NCBI GenBank assembly: GCA_023426275.1
Contig: JAFABC010000210.1
Location: 1 to 6,649, forward strand
Origin: Pseudomonadota bacterium
GTDB lineage: Bacteria; Desulfobacterota; Desulfovibrionia; Desulfovibrionales; Desulfovibrionaceae
Direction of reading: 5' to 3'
DNA length: 6,649 bases
Shown here: in pieces, positions 5,679 to 6,649 of the stretch
Position numbering within the stretch: position 1 is the stretch's first letter
Layout: every line of letters begins with the position of its first letter
Notes under the pieces: model-generated
Told to the model about the DNA's origin: nothing
The model's database searches: none
The model's input: the letters and a program-made list of their open reading frames with translations, nothing else
Program-made: the position numbers and the translations under genes

Positions 5679-5870
5679 ATGGGAAACGACCGCCCGCGCC
5701 AGTCCCCAAGCCGGCCGCGTTCCACGCGCCAGGGGTTTGTTCCCCCCGAGGCGTTTGCCTCCACCGACGGGGAACTGGCTTATTACAAGCAGGAATGCGA
5801 GCGGCTTCGCGCCATCATCGCCTTGCAGAAGCAAAAGATCCGCCGGCTGGTCGCCGCGGCGAAAGCCTGA
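5679..5870 (+). CDS. Small basic helical protein, 63 residues, unknown function
   Basis: I do not recognise this small protein. Its first 20 residues are polar, basic and Pro-rich (MGNDRPRQSPSRPRSTRQGF) and probably disordered. Then comes FVPPEAFASTDGEL, then a predicted amphipathic helix from about 31 to the end (DGELAYYKQECERLRAIIAL, then QKQKIRRLV). Leu/Ile/Tyr spacing in that helix fits a short coiled coil, so dimerisation or partner binding is plausible. A single Cys is at 40, and there is no membrane segment. The start ATG 5679 has GAGGA (5666-5670) eight bases upstream; a longer frame from TTG 5607 would run through the putative promoter. It has its own putative promoter upstream and ends 15 bp from the end of the convergent aat gene. 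Codon third positions are GC-rich. Real-gene likelihood is fair, given the ribosome site and the clear structured helix. Confidence 0.65.
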   Translation: MGNDRPRQSPSRPRSTRQGFVPPEAFASTDGELAYYKQECERLRAIIALQKQKIRRLVAAAKA

Positions 5871-5885
5871 CCCCGCCCCTTCGCC
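5858..5885. terminator. Inverted repeat between the convergent 63-residue gene and aat
   Basis: GGCGAA (5858-5863) and TTCGCC (5880-5885) form a 6-bp inverted repeat with a 16-base loop covering the small gene's stop codon and abutting the aat stop. No T run is present on either side, so it is at best a weak bidirectional terminator. Confidence 0.25.
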
Positions 5886-6635
5886 TCAGCCCAGGGATGC
5901 CGCCGCGTCAGGCGGGGACGTCTGGCCGGAAGCGGCGACACAGGCGTCATCTTCCAGCCGCCAGGGCCCCGGTTCCCCGCCGGATTCCCGGGCCACGTCC
6001 AGGCGTTTGCGGAATTCGGCGCGCCGCACTTCCACAGCCCCGAAGCGGCACAAGTGCCCTGTGGTCTGCTGGCAATCGATGAAGTGAAAGCCCTGCCGGG
6101 CGAGGTGGCGGCAAAGCGTCACAAAGGCCACCTTGGAGGCGTCGGTTGTCGTGTGGAACATCGACTCGCCGAAAAAGGCCTTGCCGATGGCCACGCCGTA
6201 CGCGCCGCCGACGAGTTCCCCATCGAGCCAGGCCTCGACGCTGTGGGCATGGCCCGCCGCGTGCAGACGTTCATAGGCTTCTATCATTTCAGGAAGAATC
6301 CAGGTGCCGTCACCGACGTTGCGCGGCGTTGCGGCGCAGCCCCGGATCACGCCGCCAAAGGCCGTGTCCAGGGTCACCCGGAATTTGCCGGACCGGAGGG
6401 TGCGGGCCAACCGCCGCGAAACATGCACCAATTCGGGAAAGACGATGGGCCTCGGGTCCGGCGACCACCACAAAATGGGGCTTTGTTCGTCGTACCAGGG
6501 GAAAATGCCGCGCCGGTAGGCGGCAAGCAGCCGCTCCGGGCGCAGATCGCCTCCCACCGCCAGCAGCCCGCCGGGTTCGGCCAGGTCCGGACGCGGAAAC
6601 AGTGTCGGGGCATCCGTCAGAGAAAAAATCGGCAT
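5886..6635 (-). CDS. aat: Leucyl/phenylalanyl-tRNA-protein transferase
   Basis: Aat moves Leu or Phe from charged tRNA onto the N-terminus of proteins starting with Arg or Lys. This marks them for ClpS-ClpAP degradation (bacterial N-end rule) in the cytoplasm. At 249 residues it is slightly longer than the roughly 230-residue E. coli enzyme. Signatures are GGLLAVGGDL (22-31), AYRRGIFPWYDE (39-50), the PILWWSPDPR block (53-62), TWILPEMIEAYERLH (111-125), HSVEAW (131-136), GGAYGVAIGKAFFGESMFH (143-161), and FIDCQQTTGHLCRFGAVEV (185-203). The extra length is a polar, Ala/Pro-rich C-terminal tail after about residue 222. The ATG at 6635 has minus-strand AGG about six bases upstream at the window edge. 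In many proteobacteria aat follows clpS/clpA, and upstream genes here would lie beyond the right edge, so that link cannot be checked. It converges on the 63-residue gene with a 15-bp gap. Confidence 0.97.
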   Translation of the reverse strand: MPIFSLTDAPTLFPRPDLAEPGGLLAVGGDLRPERLLAAYRRGIFPWYDEQSPILWWSPDPRPIVFPELVHVSRRLARTLRSGKFRVTLDTAFGGVIRGCAATPRNVGDGTWILPEMIEAYERLHAAGHAHSVEAWLDGELVGGAYGVAIGKAFFGESMFHTTTDASKVAFVTLCRHLARQGFHFIDCQQTTGHLCRFGAVEVRRAEFRKRLDVARESGGEPGPWRLEDDACVAASGQTSPPDAAASLG

Positions 6636-6649
6636 ACGCCACCTAGGAT

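Noticed and set aside
1..6649. tRNA, rRNA, CRISPR array, insertion sequence or phage genes
   Set aside because: I looked for spaced direct repeats, transposase motifs, terminal inverted repeats and tRNA-like cloverleafs in the intergenic stretches and saw none. A tRNAscan or Rfam search could not be run.

Overview
The window is GC-rich, tightly packed bacterial chromosome. The base composition, the gene set (uvrB next to a K+ channel gene, a LOG-family gene, and aat) and a GC-rich intergenic hairpin beginning GATGCCTCCGGCGGCC all suggest a sulfate-reducing deltaproteobacterium of the Desulfovibrio/Solidesulfovibrio type. That placement is inferred from recall of similar sequences, not from a search.

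Layout. Positions 4220 down to 1 (minus strand) look like one operon. It runs uvrB (nucleotide excision repair), a two-helix potassium channel with an RCK/TrkA regulatory domain, a family-2 glycosyltransferase, and the start of an unrecognised protein that runs off the left edge. The junctions are a 1-bp gap, a 4-bp overlap (TTGA) and a 14-bp overlap, so translational coupling is likely. A 118-bp spacer separates uvrB from a divergent plus-strand gene for a 161-residue protein of unknown function (4339-4824). Next come a strong GC-rich hairpin element, a LOG-family phosphoribohydrolase-like gene (4932-5516), a 162-bp spacer with a putative promoter and two short dyads, and a 63-residue basic, helical small protein (5679-5870). 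The right end holds aat, the leucyl/phenylalanyl-tRNA-protein transferase, on the minus strand (6635-5886). It converges on the small gene with 15 bp between the stop codons.

Function. uvrB and aat are housekeeping genes for DNA repair and N-end-rule protein degradation. The LOG protein probably acts in nucleotide metabolism. No single pathway obviously joins them, and I see no phage, transposon, CRISPR or defence module. The points worth a second look are modest: an altered selectivity filter in the K+ channel (TVGFQ), the uvrB-channel-glycosyltransferase operon, two unrecognised small or mid-sized proteins, a T8 tract at the start of the partial gene, and the intergenic hairpin element.
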